Positions 1 to 11,585 of a DNA stretch of 64,000 nt are shown in pieces. Location of the stretch: the NCBI GenBank assembly GCA_003024785.1, contig PUQB01000280.1, forward strand, positions 1 to 64,000, given 5' to 3'. The translations under genes were made by a program, and so were the position numbers. Origin of the DNA: Selaginella tamariscina. Lineage: Eukaryota; Streptophyta; Lycopodiopsida; Selaginellales; Selaginellaceae. Numbering within the stretch: position 1 is the stretch's first letter; every line of letters starts with the position of its first letter. The notes beneath the pieces were generated by a model, which was not told the DNA's origin, did not search any database, and worked only from the letters and a program-made list of their open reading frames with translations.

Positions 1-203
1 TTAGAACCACACACGTGTTTTGTGGTTTTTTTTTGCTCTTAATGCTTGGTTTGTCCTGTATGAAAATTTACATATAATTTTATTTTTACAATAATAACTA
101 TTAATATTTATTATTAAGGATTGAAAGCTAGGGTTTAAGGTGCTTTTTTAGTTGAATTTCTTTATAATTCAGAAAAAGAAAAAAAAAAAGAAAACACTCT
201 ATA

Positions 204-493
204 ATGTCTATTGTGCATGGTGAGTATATGGGATTTCCCGGCGAGGACGAAGATGAGACCGATAATGACAAGGTGAACATCGAAGAGTCGGATTCTGATC
301 TCGAGCTCGTTCCGGAGCCTCAATGGCCGCAGAGTTACAGGTGCGTGTGCGTGTGCGTGTCGTGTGTTACTTTTCAGCATATATTTTATTTTATATTATT
401 TATATTATATTTTTATATTTTATATTTTACACACGCCATGGATGTTTGTGCAAGTTGTGTAACTGCTACATATTAATGTTCAGTATATTATAC

Positions 494-539
<46 letters not shown>

Positions 540-643
540 ACAACATTACACACCATGGATGTTTGTGCAAGTTGTGTAACTACTACATATGTTGATTACA
601 TATACATACACACATGATAGACAAATAGAGAGAGAAAATAAAT

Positions 644-688
<45 letters not shown>

Positions 689-3352
689 TTACACACACTA
701 TGGATGTTTGTGCAAGTTGTGTAACTACTGCCAGGTGATTATATATACATACACACACCACTCACGCATAGATACATAGATAAAGAAAGAGAGACATAGA
801 GAGAAAAACTATATATATACAACAACATATATCTTTTTTATTTTATATATTTTACCCCATGGATGTTTGTGCAAGTTGTGTAACTGTTGCATATTAATAT
901 TCAGTTGATTGTATATACATACACATATTACACACATAGAGAGAGAGAGAGAACTATATGTGTGTGTGTGTGTGTGTAATTTGTCTCTACATATATATAC
1001 ATACACACATAGTTGGTCTCTACATACGTATGATTACACATACATATAGAGAGAGTATGTATGTATGTGTGTGTGTAGAGATGATTTAAATACAAGATTA
1101 ATAGCTCGTTATTTGTTTTTTAATGCAGACAATCTATGGACATATACAGTCATATGCCATCTCCGCACTTCAGCTTTCTAAGTCCAAACATGTCAAGGAA
1201 TTCATTGATGTCGTCTTCCTTGGGCAAACACTATGGCAGTGCAACTTCTATTCTGGACCCACTTTTATACGAAGAAGACAAGGAAAAGGACGAGGAAGAA
1301 GCGAGAGACTCCATTAAGGTATGTGTTTAGTATAAACACTTAGTTTAGTGATTAAACTAAGTGTTTTAAGTCGTAAACCTCGTTATTATGCAGTTTAGTG
1401 ATATAAAGGATATTCCTTCTCCTCCTCCACAGGTTGCATCAGATATAAGGCTGCGTAAAACTTCATCGTCCGTGAAGTTTGCCCCTAAAGTTTCACATGA
1501 GTGCCATGTGAAACTTCCCGAGGGGGGGTGTACCTTCTTTCAAGCCACTTTAAATGGTATGATTATTATACTTAATTATGTTAATCATGTTTAATAAAAT
1601 TTGAATCTAAGGTATTAATGTATTGGCGGGAGTTGGAGTGCTTTCAACACCTTATGCACTGAAACAGGGAGGATGGATTGGTGTTGATATTGATGTTATT
1701 TGCATTAATATGTTGTTATACTGGAATACTTCTCAGGAGGTGTTTAGAAAGCGGTCCTGGCCTTGTTACATATCCTGATATTGGTCAAGCTGCTTTTGGC
1801 AGAACGGGGCGACTAATTATCTCTGTAAGTGTGTATGTGTATGTATGTGTATGCATGTTTGAGTTGTGCAGGTTTATGTGTGTACATGTGTGTGTGTAAA
1901 TGTACACTTATAAACACACATGGATACTTGTGTGTGTGTGTTAGTGTATGTGTATGTAAGTGTGTGTAAGTATATTGTTGTGTTTATGTGAGTTAATAAT
2001 ATGTGTTAATGCGCAGTGTATGAGTTATACACTTATAAACACACACATATGGATGCAAGTGTGCGTGTCTCCATATAAGTGACACTTATACATGCACAGA
2101 TCATCGTGTGTGTGTGGATTCTGCAGGTATTTACAAGTATATACGCATGTATAAGTGTACACGTATAAACACACACAAACACACATGGATACGTGTGTGT
2201 GTGTGTGTGTGTGCGCGCGTAAGTATATCGTTGTGTGTTAATGTGGTGTGTATGAGTTTACACTTATACACACATGCATATGGATGCAAGTGTGTGTGTC
2301 TCCATATAAGTGACACTTATACATGCACAGTTCATCGTGTGTGTGTGGATTCTGCAGGTATTTACAAGTATATACGTTGTATAAGTGTACACTTATAAAC
2401 ACACACAAACACACATGGATACGTGTGTGTGTGTGTGTGTGTGTGCGCGTGTGTAAGTATATCGTTGTGTGTTAATGTGGTGTGTATGAGTTTACACTTA
2501 TACACACACGCATATGGATGCAAGTGTGTGTGTCTCCATATAAGTGACACTTATACATGCACAGTTCATCGTGTGTGTGTGGATTCTGCAGGTATTTACA
2601 AGTATATACGTGTGTATAAGTGTACACTTATAAACACACACAAACACACATGGATACGTGTGTGTGTGTGTGTGTGCGTGCGTAAGTATATCGTTGTGTG
2701 TTAATGTGGTGTGTATGAGTTTACACTTATACACACACGCATATGGATGCAAGTGTGTGTGTCTCCATATAAGTGACACTTATACATGCACAGTTCATCG
2801 TGTGTGTGTGGATTCTGCAGGTATTTACAAGTATATACGTGTGTATAAGTGTACACTTATAAACACACACAGACACACATGGATACGTGTGTGTGTGTGT
2901 GTGTGTGTGTGCGTAAGTATATCGTTGTGTGTTAATGTGGTGTGTATGAGTTTACACTTATACACCACGCATATGGACCAACACTTATACATGCACATAT
3001 CATCGTGTGTGTGTGTGTGTGTGAATTTTGCAAGTATTTACAAGTATATATGTGTGTTTACGTGTGTGTATAAGTGTATACGTACAAACACACACGACAC
3101 ACATGGATACGTGTGTGTGTGTGTGTTAGTGTATGTGTATGTAAGTGTCCTTAAGTATATGGTTGTGTTTATGTGTGTAGATTTAATGTGGTGTACACAC
3201 ATATTGATGCATCATCGTGTGTGTGTGTGTGTGAGAGAGGAGAGAGAGAGAGACCAACTTACACTGTTTCCTTGTATGCAGATCCTGTTGTACACAGAAC
3301 TTTATGTAAGTATGCTTGGTTTAATTTATTAATTATGATATATATATATATT

Positions 3353-3419
<67 letters not shown>

Positions 3420-4847
3420 AATTTAATTGAGATATTAATTGTAGGCATGTTGTGTGGAGTTTTTAATTCTTGAAGGCGATAATCTTGCTTCACTATTTCC
3501 TAATGCACACTTTGGCAATGTTGATCCACATAAAGTATTTACAATTATTGCTGCCTTATTCATTCTCCCAACAGTTTGGTTAAGGACCTCAGTCTTCTAG
3601 CATATATTTCAGGTATTATCTCTCTCACTCTGTATGTATATACACACTACGTAGTCACATTTTTGTTTATATATAATGGAAACTATTGTTTAACATAACC
3701 TATCCACGATGTTAAATAATATGATTATGTATTTATTTAATTAATTAATTAATTTTATTTTTTTTTTCCCTAGCCGGTGGTGTGTTAACCTCAATAATAG
3801 TTGTTTTTTCGGTATTATGGGTTGGAGCAGTAGATAATGTTGGTTTTCACCACAGTGGACCATTAATTAATTTTGGGAATATTCCTGTTGCTATTGGTTT
3901 ACTTGGGTTTTGCTTCTCTGGACATGCAGTGTTTCCCAATATCTACTCTTCAATGAAAAACAAAGGCCAGTTTAATCGAGTTTTAGAACTTTGGTATGCA
4001 TGTGTGTGTGTGTGCGCGTGCGTGTGTAGTCCAAATGTTTTGATATTTAATATATATTTCAGTTTTGTGCTTTGCATACTTATGTACGGAGGAGTTGCTG
4101 TGATGGGTTTTACAATGTTTGGTGCAAACACTACTTCTCAAGTAACCTTAAATCTTCCTAATCAGTTTATGGCATCTAAACTTGCTCTATGTACCACGGT
4201 ATGTGTGTGTGCGTGACATTGTGTATAATTACTGATTATAATTCTTTTTTCATATATCCAGGTTATTACTCCACTTACAAAGTATGCATTAACAATTACA
4301 CCTGTGGCACTTAGTTTGGAGGAATTGTTACCTAATCATTTTACATCAAAAAACCATTCAGCATCTGTTGCAATTCGTACTTGTTTAGTTGCTTCTACAC
4401 TTGTTGTAGCAATTGTAATTCCCTTCTTTGGTAAGTTATTTATTAAATATATTAAATATTATTTGTGTCTGTATTAAAATGAATTTGGTTGTTATTTCAG
4501 GATTTGTGATGGCTTTTATTGGCTCATTTTTAAGCCTTACTGAGTAAGTTAATCACTTTCTTAACCTCTTAAAATATATTAAACTTACAAATGGGCTTTT
4601 CTTTGTATAGTCTTTGATTTTGCCATGTGCTTGTTACCTTAGCATACAACGCAGAAGTATTACACCTTCCCAGGTAACTTGTGTCTCACACACATACATT
4701 GCATGTACATGTGTATATTTACATAAGCTTTTGCAGGCTATTATTTGCATTGGAACAATAATCATAGGCTTCATTGCAGCAGTGGCTGGGACATATTCAT
4801 CAGTTTCTGGAATTGTAGGCCAATTTAAAATACCAAATCACAACTGA
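204..4847 (+). CDS. AVT1-type vacuolar amino acid transporter, 12 exons
   Basis: Member of the amino acid/auxin permease (AAAP) superfamily, AVT1 branch; relatives move neutral amino acids across the vacuolar membrane by proton exchange. Exons as read: 204-340, 1129-1318, 1394 (or 1433)-1556, 1612-1824, 3282-3305, 3445-3612, 3774-3993, 4063-4198, 4262-4430, 4501-about 4543, 4611-4673, 4737-4847. The acidic N-terminus (GEDEDETDNDKVNIEESDSD) is followed by the family-typical junction SYRQSMDIYS, then the first membrane segment GVGVLSTPYALKQGGWIG, TYPDIGQAAFGRTGR, LEGDNLASLFPNA, GFCFSGHAVFPNIYSSMK and GGVAVMGFTMFG. Exon 5 is only 24 nt and phase 0 on both sides. The frame is broken by small indels in exon 4 (near 1680), exon 6 (near 3585) and at the exon 10 donor; all three sit in short runs and look like sequence errors. 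The family is clear; the amino acid specificity is not. Confidence 0.9.
436..900. repeat. Interspersed 40-bp repeat with (TA)n in AVT1 intron 1
   Basis: Four near-identical copies of a segment reading ATGGATGTTTGTGCAAGTTG and about 20 bases more begin at 438, 555, 700 and 859. They are separated by (TA)n runs (about 497-535 and 641-685) and GA-rich tracts. The spacing (117, 145, 159) varies with the length of the TA tract, so the unit probably amplified together with the microsatellite. No coding potential is credible here. Confidence 0.85.
1990..3110. repeat. Minisatellite of about 231-bp units in AVT1 intron 4
   Basis: Tandem units of about 230 bp; the marker GGATTCTGCAGGTATTTACA recurs at 2116, 2347, 2581 and 2810, with a degenerate copy near 3020. 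Each unit holds a (TG)n tract, the perfect palindrome TATAAGTGTACACTTATA and a second near-palindrome, TATAAGTGACACTTATA. Each unit also carries CTGCAG|GTATTT, which resembles an acceptor directly followed by a donor. Long open frames across this array come from the repeat period and are not genes. Confidence 0.9.
3339..3420. repeat. (TA)n microsatellite in AVT1 intron 5
   Basis: About 80 bp of nearly pure TA dinucleotide between the 24-nt exon 5 and exon 6. It is interrupted only by a few ATTA and ATAATA breaks. Confidence 0.9.
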
Positions 4848-5123
4848 TTTACATGTTTTTCTAGTATTGTGTGTGTGTGTATATATATATTTAATTGTAT
4901 ATATATATATTTATGTAAGATCACTGTATAGAAATAAAATGTTAAACTTTACATGTAAAAAAAGATTTGTCATAAAAGGTTAATTAAAGGTCATAAAGGG
5001 TTATTTGACATTTTTATTTACCAAAAGGATTTAGCATAAAAGGTTATCTAGCATAAAAGGTTTTTTTTGATATCATATATATATAGATACATATGCCTAC
5101 CCTAAATAGGATTGAAGCAAAAG
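4848..5123. other. AVT1 3' flank with short direct repeats
   Basis: AT-rich spacer between the AVT1 stop and the next start codon. After a (TA)n tract it carries several imperfect copies of CATAAAAGGTT between about 4970 and 5060. It probably holds the AVT1 polyadenylation region (AATAAAAT near 4934) and the promoter of the next gene. No further feature is seen. Confidence 0.5.
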
Positions 5124-6354
5124 ATGGTGGTGGGAGTTGTTAGCAGTGATGGGAGTACAACTATTGTGAAGCACTCTAAGAAGAAGAAGACTATTAAGAA
5201 TGAGTATGCAGAGGATACAGAGGTATTCTCTCCTGAAGAAGTGGAGATAATGAATATGAATATAAATAAGTTAAAAAAGAAACACAAGAACAAGAAGAAG
5301 AAAGATAAGAAGATCTGCAAGGGGTCACTGGTGATGAGAAAAGCAAAGACAGTGAAGAAGAAGAACACGTTATTCAAGATAACTTAGACAAAGGCAAAAT
5401 TGAAGTCTTCAATGGTGAAGAAAAGGGTGATGAAGAAAAGGGTAATGACTTCATTATGAACGAAGAAGAAGATGATAACGATGAAGAAAATGACAATGGC
5501 TTTCATAAGGACCAAGAAGAAGAGTATGCTCAAGATAACTTAGAGAAGGGCATAAATGATGATGAAGATGAAGATGAAGAAGAAGAGCATGTTATTTACC
5601 ATATTCAAGAAAACCAGTTTATTAAACACGTTGAAGATATTGTTACTAATCATGTAGAAGAACTTGCCAAGGAGTTCACAGTATATGGAGAACCTAAAGG
5701 AGATATAAATATCTCTAGCAAGAGACACAAGGAAGATACAAATATCTTTATTTCCAATAAGAGACGTAAGGAACACTCCGAGGAGAATAAGGTTTTTAAT
5801 AATGAAAAGGAAGACGAGGAGAATAACGACGAGGACAAAACTTCTAATGAAGACATAAATAAGGTGTGTGACGAAGAAGAAAAGGGCGATAACTTTAACA
5901 AAGGTGACACCGAGGCTTTTAATAATGAAGAAAAGGGCAAGGAACATGAATTTAATGTATATGAAAAGGATACACAAGAAGATGTAAACGTGAACAAGGC
6001 AGTGGAACAACCTCGAGTGGATAACAATGGGGATGAGGGTTTAAGGGAGACAAAACAAGATATTAACATAGAAATAAACCTTGGGAAGGAGGAGTCGAAT
6101 ATAAATGAAGAAGTTATAAATAAAGACACACCAAGGAATGAAGATATTCAAGCATCTACAAACAAAAAGAAACGGAACAGAAATAAGAAAAAAAACTGCT
6201 GAGAATATTCCCAAGATCGATAAAAATATACCCAATGTCGTGAATGCTACAAACGTGGTTGTAAATATCAGTTGGCCGAAGATTTTGGTACTTGCTGGTT
6301 CGTTGATTATATCCGGTGTAGCGCATGATATCATTAGTATGTATCTGGGGCATT
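5124..6354 (+). CDS. Highly charged coiled protein with C-terminal membrane anchor, function unknown
   Basis: I do not recognise this protein. It starts at ATG 5124 (MVVGVVSSDGSTTIVKHSKK) and runs about 410 residues once two indels are allowed for, one near 5310 and one in the A-run near 6190. The N-terminal part is lysine-rich (KLKKKHKNKKKKDKK). The long middle is dominated by Glu, Asp, Lys and Asn with repeated EEKG, NNE and NEED motifs and is probably disordered or coiled. The end is hydrophobic, PKILVLAGSLIISGVAHDII, stopping seven residues later, as in a tail-anchored membrane protein. No intron is needed. Three overlapping frames, each open in turn and joined at A-rich runs, argue for one gene with sequence errors. 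It converges on eIF3g, with 140 bp between the stops. Low-complexity content makes family assignment by eye impossible. Confidence 0.65.
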
Positions 6355-6494
6355 AAAATCTATTTTTTAACAAAGATTTTATAAGAATATGCGCATAAAC
6401 ACATATTAATAACTTTCTAATAAAGCCGCTATAAACAAATCTTTCTGCCATTAAACCTTATAATGCCCTTAAAATAAATAAATACATTGATCTC

Positions 6495-7839
6495 TCATTT
6501 ATCTTTTGGAGTAGCCCATTCCACACGCAGAATAAGATTATCGTATCCATAACCATCTAACTTCTTAATTGCCCGCACGGCATCCTCTCTGTAATATATG
6601 TGTGTGTGTTAAAGCATATATGTATATATGATTGCAAATTACTGTGTATGTATATACAAAATACACATGCATACGTGTATTGAGTGTAATTGTGTGTAAT
6701 ACCTGTTGACGAAGTTGATGAAAGCAAAACCACGACTAAGTCCTGTCTCCCGGTCAAAAGCAACGTAAATTCGAGAGATGGGCCCAAATGGACGGAACAA
6801 TTCCTGAAGATCTTGCTCCCTTGTGTCTTCAGAAAGGTTTGTAACTCTTATTGAGTTCGAATCATCTCTTGAACCTATATACATCCACACAATTAGTACA
6901 TATCTTTTCTATATATGTATGTGATAAAGAAGTTCTTATACATAGATCAGATTAACAACCTCTGAGAGGAATAGAAATATACTGTCTTTTAATGTACACA
7001 CACACACACATATATATTACCACGATGCATGCTTTCACCAGGCTTGGCTCCTCCACGAAGGCTAGGAGGAACATAGGACGATGGTTTCCCTGGAGCTGCA
7101 GAAGACGACGCAGGAACATCATCTTCCGGTGGCTTGTCGTACGGCATTCCCTTATTGATCAAGTCCTTGTAGGGACACTTGGACGTCCAGTGATCACCTG
7201 TACCAGTGATTAGGTAGCTATATACGTAGCATATGCTTCCAGATACTACAGTGGCTATAAACCGATGCACACACGCTATATATGTAAAATACACATAATT
7301 GCTATTACTAAATAAGTTTATGGAATTAAGTTAAATTAAATAAATCCATCCAACTTAAACATTTTACAAACATTACCTTTTTTGCCACAGGTCCTGCAGA
7401 CGATAATGGAGACGTTTGGAAGTCCACTGAATTCATTGTCGTCCTGTTTAGTGACCTGGCCGTCCGTTCTGGGACGCTCAAGAGAGATCTCGTCCGTTGA
7501 AATCACCGTTAGATTATCCGATGCATTTTGTCCCAAGGCATCTCCGAATTTCTTCAGGTTACGCCGCTTCACAACCGCCGGATTCATCTTCTTTACCTGC
7601 ATTCTCATAATATACATAACACGCACACATCATATATAATTAACATACGTATACAAAGTGCATTATATAACTAGTGCAATAAGAGATAATTAGTCTAGAT
7701 TGGCAATTTCTCAGCTTCTTATTTCCACCATAAGCATAAACACATTGCAAGCAACATACCCAACAATATAAATAACATGACCAATGTATAATAGATACAA
7801 ACCCGTCAGACAAGTAAGCAGTATTCGGAAAAAATATAA

Positions 7840-7885
<46 letters not shown>

Positions 7886-8135
7886 GTGATTAAATAGAAT
7901 GTGCCCACGGTAATAAATTTAAACAAAATTAAAATTGTACATCTAGTTTAGAGAAATACCTGTTTCTTAACACGAATTGTAGTGATCACCTTAACCATTT
8001 TACCGGTCTCTTCATTCTTCCTCCATTCAATGATCGTTTTAATACCTTCTCATCCGGCCCAACGATTTGTGGCGATGGAACAATCTCCTCAAGGCCATAA
8101 TCATCATCCTCGGCATCGCCCCACTTGAATCCCAT
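6495..8135 (-). CDS. eIF3g: Translation initiation factor eIF3 subunit G
   Basis: RNA-binding subunit of the eIF3 complex, acting in cytosolic translation initiation and scanning. Minus-strand exons: 8135-7960 (start MGFKWGDAEDDDYG), 7596-7377, 7197-7021, 6874-6703, 6588-6495. Domains in order: acidic start, the GPDE motif, KRRNLKKFGDA, the CCHC zinc knuckle split across two exons (CRTCGKKG / DHWTSKCPYKDL), a proline-rich linker (PSSYVPPSLRGG), and one C-terminal RRM. The RRM has RNP2 VTNLSE and RNP1 RGFAFINF and ends LILRVEWATPKDK, the usual eIF3g finish. Exon 1 has one apparent base lost in a G run after GPDEK. Everything else splices in phase. It lies tail to tail with the charged protein and downstream of the PPR gene on the same strand. 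Assignment is firm. Confidence 0.95.
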
Positions 8136-8292
8136 CGCAACTCCCAAACCCTAATGCTGCCGACTAGCCCTAACCCTAAGCAAAAGAACCCTAAATCTGA
8201 TTATGCAGCGAATATTCTACGCGTTACATGGACCGTCGATATTAAATAGCATCCGACGCCCAAAATGATCCCCAACTAATCAATGTATATAT

Positions 8293-10317
8293 TTATTGAT
8301 TTTTTTTTAAGCATTGGAACTCGTCCTCCATACCTAAACTTCTATATATATTCCCCATTAAGACATAAGCAGCACCGTTTTTCTCATCCAATTTCATCAC
8401 ATTCTCATACGCAACTCTCGCAACCTCCATATTCTTCCACTTATGACACGCACTCAAAACCGCTATCCACGTCACCACATCCGGTTGGAAAGGCATATTC
8501 TCTAGCATCACTAAGGCATCATTGAGCAGATTAGCCCTCCCTAAGAGATCGATTAAACAGCTAAAATGATCCCTAGAGGGCTTAATCCCATACACTTCAT
8601 GCATACATTTGAAGTACTTCTTCCCCTTCTCGACAAGACCTCCATGATTACACGCACTTAAAACACCGATAAACATAACTTCATCAGGTGCTAAACCCTC
8701 ACTAACCATCCCCTCGAAAACCTTAAACACCTGATCATCAACATTCCCTTGTACATTATATCCATTCATTAACGCTGTCCATACCAACACACTCTTACAT
8801 AGACTCGAATCGAACACATGTTTAGCAACTTCCATCTCCCACATTTCCCATAAAACTCCACTAAACAGCTCGTTAGTTCCACGTTGCAGCCCACTCCTGT
8901 GGATGTGTGCGTGAAAGAGTCGACCTCTCTCCATGTCCATGGCATTTCCACAAGCCGCTAAAGCGACTCCGAGACTCTTAGAGTCCGGCACCATACCGTT
9001 TGCAGACATATAAAGAATCATTTCCATAGACATCCTGTTCTCCCCGCATCCACGTATCCCATAACTAAAGCCGTCCATGTAACCATGTTAGGGCTCCCCA
9101 TCCCGTCAAACACACCTTGTGCCATACGCACGCTACCAAGCTTCGCGTACATATCGACGAGTGCACTCTCTACGAAAACATCGGAAAAATCTCTCCTTAA
9201 CACACTGGAATGAACATATTTACCACTGCTCAAGCCTAACCAACCGCACGCCGAGAGAGCTGCAAGATGAGCTCTCTCATCTGGATCTTCCATACCAACA
9301 AACAGCTCCAGAGCGACCTCGTATTGCTCGTTCCCAACGTATCCCTGCAATAAGATATTCCACGAGAACACATTCCTCGTGCTCATGCTATCAAACACAC
9401 TCCTTGCACGGTCCATGTTACCACATTTTGCGTACATATCTACAAGTCCGTTTTGCACGAAAACATTACAACAATGGTGTGAGACCGCTTCGGAGTGTAT
9501 ACCATTCCCGATCTCGAGCCATCTTTCCTTGTGTCCATCGCGAGCGGCCAATGCAGCGCAAGCAGAAACCGCTGCTAAGTACGTCCTCGGATTCCGGTCT
9601 CCCTTTCTCCCATTGAAGAGTTCGAGAGCAAGTTCGCATTCTCCGTTGTCCACGTATCCCCGTACCAGAGCATTCCAAGAAACAAGGTCTCGACGAGGTC
9701 CCATACGTCGTAAACCGCTCTAGCCTGTGCTACATTTCCACATTTCATGTACATGTCTATAAGCGCGCTCACAAATGCATCACAGGAACGAGATTCAACT
9801 GCTCGAGAGTGGAGAGCCTGTCCGACCCGGAGCCACTTATATCTGTCGTCTTTGGCAGCCAGTGTGCCACATGCAGATACGCTGCAACAAAGCTTCGAGA
9901 GTTCGGCGATGTGCCACCCTTCTCCATCTTCTCCATTATCTCTATAGCCAACTGGGCTTCCCCATTCTCCACGTATCCCTTGATAAGAGCATTCCAGTGT
10001 GCAACCTCGAGTTCCGAGGGAGCTATCATGTTGAACACCTTGTGTGCATCGGACATGCTCCTGCACTTTGCGTACATGTTTATTAAGCTGGTCGCGACGT
10101 ACCTATCCGACACCAATCCGTTTGCAGTTACCTGAGAATGTGCTGAGATTCCCCTCCTCAAGTCCCTTGCTTCCGTACATTCCTTTACTAGAGATAGTAA
10201 TCTCCCAACCTCAGACCATCTCCGTGAATTCCGTACATTCCCCTGGTGCCACCCCTCCTCCTCCCCGGGCTTATTAACTCCATGCAACCCTACAACATAT
10301 AAACAGATAACTAGCAT
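8293..10317 (-). CDS. Pentatricopeptide repeat protein, PLS type without DYW domain
   Basis: Sequence-specific organelle RNA-binding protein family; most members act in mitochondria or plastids in RNA processing or editing. The gene is intronless as read, like most PPR genes. Around ten repeats are visible, e.g. TSLINMYAKCRSMSDAHKVF, ALIDMYMKCGNVAQARAVYD, NGLVDMYAKCGNMDRARSVF, SALVDMYAKLGSVRMAQGVF and the later block GVLSACNHGGLVEKGKKYF. The end (PDVVTWIAVLSACHKWKNME, then YVLMGNIYRSLG) resembles the E region, and the protein stops at 8293 with no DYW deaminase domain. The coding frame changes at least four times (near 8840, 8890, 9050, 9700-9900) while repeat periodicity continues across each change, so these look like indel errors. 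The start at 10317 is tentative. The target transcript cannot be told from this sequence. Confidence 0.85.
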
Positions 10318-10510
10318 AGTAACTCCAATGTATAAACAGATAACATATATTATTAATAATGACGAGATCCGATTCCCTCAGGTCACGGGGATGTACGGAA
10401 GCATCCGTTACGGAAATGCAAATGCGATCACAGCCGTCGGATGGAACAACGGGAGGCCACGTGGACGTACTATATAAACATTGATAGAAGAATGTGGCAG
10501 CGCATTCAAG
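10318..10510. promoter_or_regulatory. Shared 193-bp promoter region, PPR (-) / GPI protein (+)
   Basis: Head-to-head spacer between the two start codons. On the plus side there is a G-box core CACGTG at 10458-10463 inside GGCCACGTGG and a TATA-like TATATAAA at 10470-10478, about 35 bases before the ATG at 10511. The PPR side has no clear TATA box. A long plus-strand leader is not possible, so the GPI gene must have a very short 5' UTR if this TATA is used. Confidence 0.5.
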
Positions 10511-11585
10511 ATGGAACGCATGTTTATGGCGGCCATTGCAGCCACCCTAATCCTCGGAGGAGCTCTAGCGGCGCCGCCTGTTGAGTCCGATCCAGTACTC
10601 CCCGGAGGAGCCGACGTCACGAGCTCTCCTGCAAATCCCGGCGGAGGTATCACGAGCTCCCCAGCAGCAGACAATGGGACGGTCCCCTCGCTCCCGGTTG
10701 AGTGGCAAGGCATGTCGTGCGACCTGCATTTCGCCGGAGTCACCTTCGGGGGACTCCGGCAGGCGTGCATTCCGCACCACAGGAAGCACCATCGTCACCA
10801 CCACCACAGACAGAACCTGAGGTCTTACTGCTGCCCTGTTCTGGCTACTTGGCTGTACACCGCACAGGCGGAGACGGTAATGCAGGCCGGCAGCAGCTCC
10901 TGCTCAACCGGCTCCTGTTCGGGTCCCTCTTCGACTCAGGTCGAGATGCCGGTACCACCAGACGACTCTGCTGTCTGTGCCGCGAGTCTCCAGCAGGGAC
11001 TCCAGTCTCAGGGCATTGATTTGCCAGTTATCAATGCTTCCTGCGATATGAGTCTTTGTTACTGCGGGATCCGGCTCAGGCAGATGGCTTCCCTCAGCTG
11101 CCCGTGGAGTATTTCTTCAAGAACCGGACTGCCATTCTGCCGTCTCAGAAGCCCTTTCTCAAGTCCCTCCAGAGGAACTGCTCCAACTCTTCATACACTG
11201 GATGTGTCAACTGCATTACAGCTCTTGATAATGTAAGTTCCTCTCCCCTTTTCGCCATTAATCCCGCCTTTTACAGTCTATGAACTGGGCGGAGCAGAAG
11301 ACGGCGGAGAAGCAACCCGTGGCTGCGGCAACGGATTGCCGACTAATGGGATTAATGTGGCTGCTCTCGACCAACCGAACACGTTATGTACCGACTGTTT
11401 CCGCCGTCCTGCGAGCTCTTGTATACAGTGACTCGTCCTCAAACGATGCAACGGAGATCTGTAGCCGAGATGAAGCCAACATGCCACTTGCAAGGGATGT
11501 TTCGGATACATCGGCTGGAAGCAGATGTTCGTTACACTGTTGGATGTTAGTTATGATCTTGTTGGGTTTTGTATGTGGTTTATGA
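10511..11585 (+). CDS. GPI-anchored cell-surface protein, At4g28100-like
   Basis: Plant-specific family of uncharacterised GPI-anchored proteins. Exon 1 runs 10511-11232, exon 2 11277-11585. The start MERMFMAAIAATLILGGALA is a signal peptide. A proline/serine-rich spacer follows, then a Cys-rich core with family hallmarks: CCPVLATWLYTAQAET, PVPPDDSAVCAASLQQGL, INASCDMSLCYCGIRL, NCSNSSYTGCVNCITALDN, DCRLMGLMWLLSTNRTRYVP, TVSAVLRALVYS and DEANMPLA. The hydrophobic C-terminus (CWMLVMILLGFVCGL) fits a GPI signal. A His-rich insert (HHRKHHRHHHHR) near residue 95 is unusual for the family. One indel near 11098 shifts the frame within exon 1. G-box and TATA motifs lie directly upstream. Molecular function is unknown for the whole family. 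Confidence 0.88.

Noticed and set aside
1990-3110. CRISPR-like regular array
   Set aside because: The whole unit repeats, with no short repeat/unique spacer alternation; the genome is a plant nucleus.
2108-3332. Long plus-strand open frames of Val/Cys/Thr/His-rich sequence
   Set aside because: They are read-through of the 231-bp minisatellite and (TG)n tracts inside an intron of the AVT1-like gene; the peptide simply repeats with the DNA unit.
5540-6129. Minus-strand hydrophobic and Ser-rich frames
   Set aside because: Antisense of the Glu/Lys/Asn-rich coding region of the plus-strand charged protein; GAA/AAG codons read backwards give Ser, Leu and Phe runs.
8067-10135. Several plus-strand open frames of 60-165 codons
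   Set aside because: Antisense shadows of the eIF3g first exon and the PPR gene; no independent motifs or splice context.
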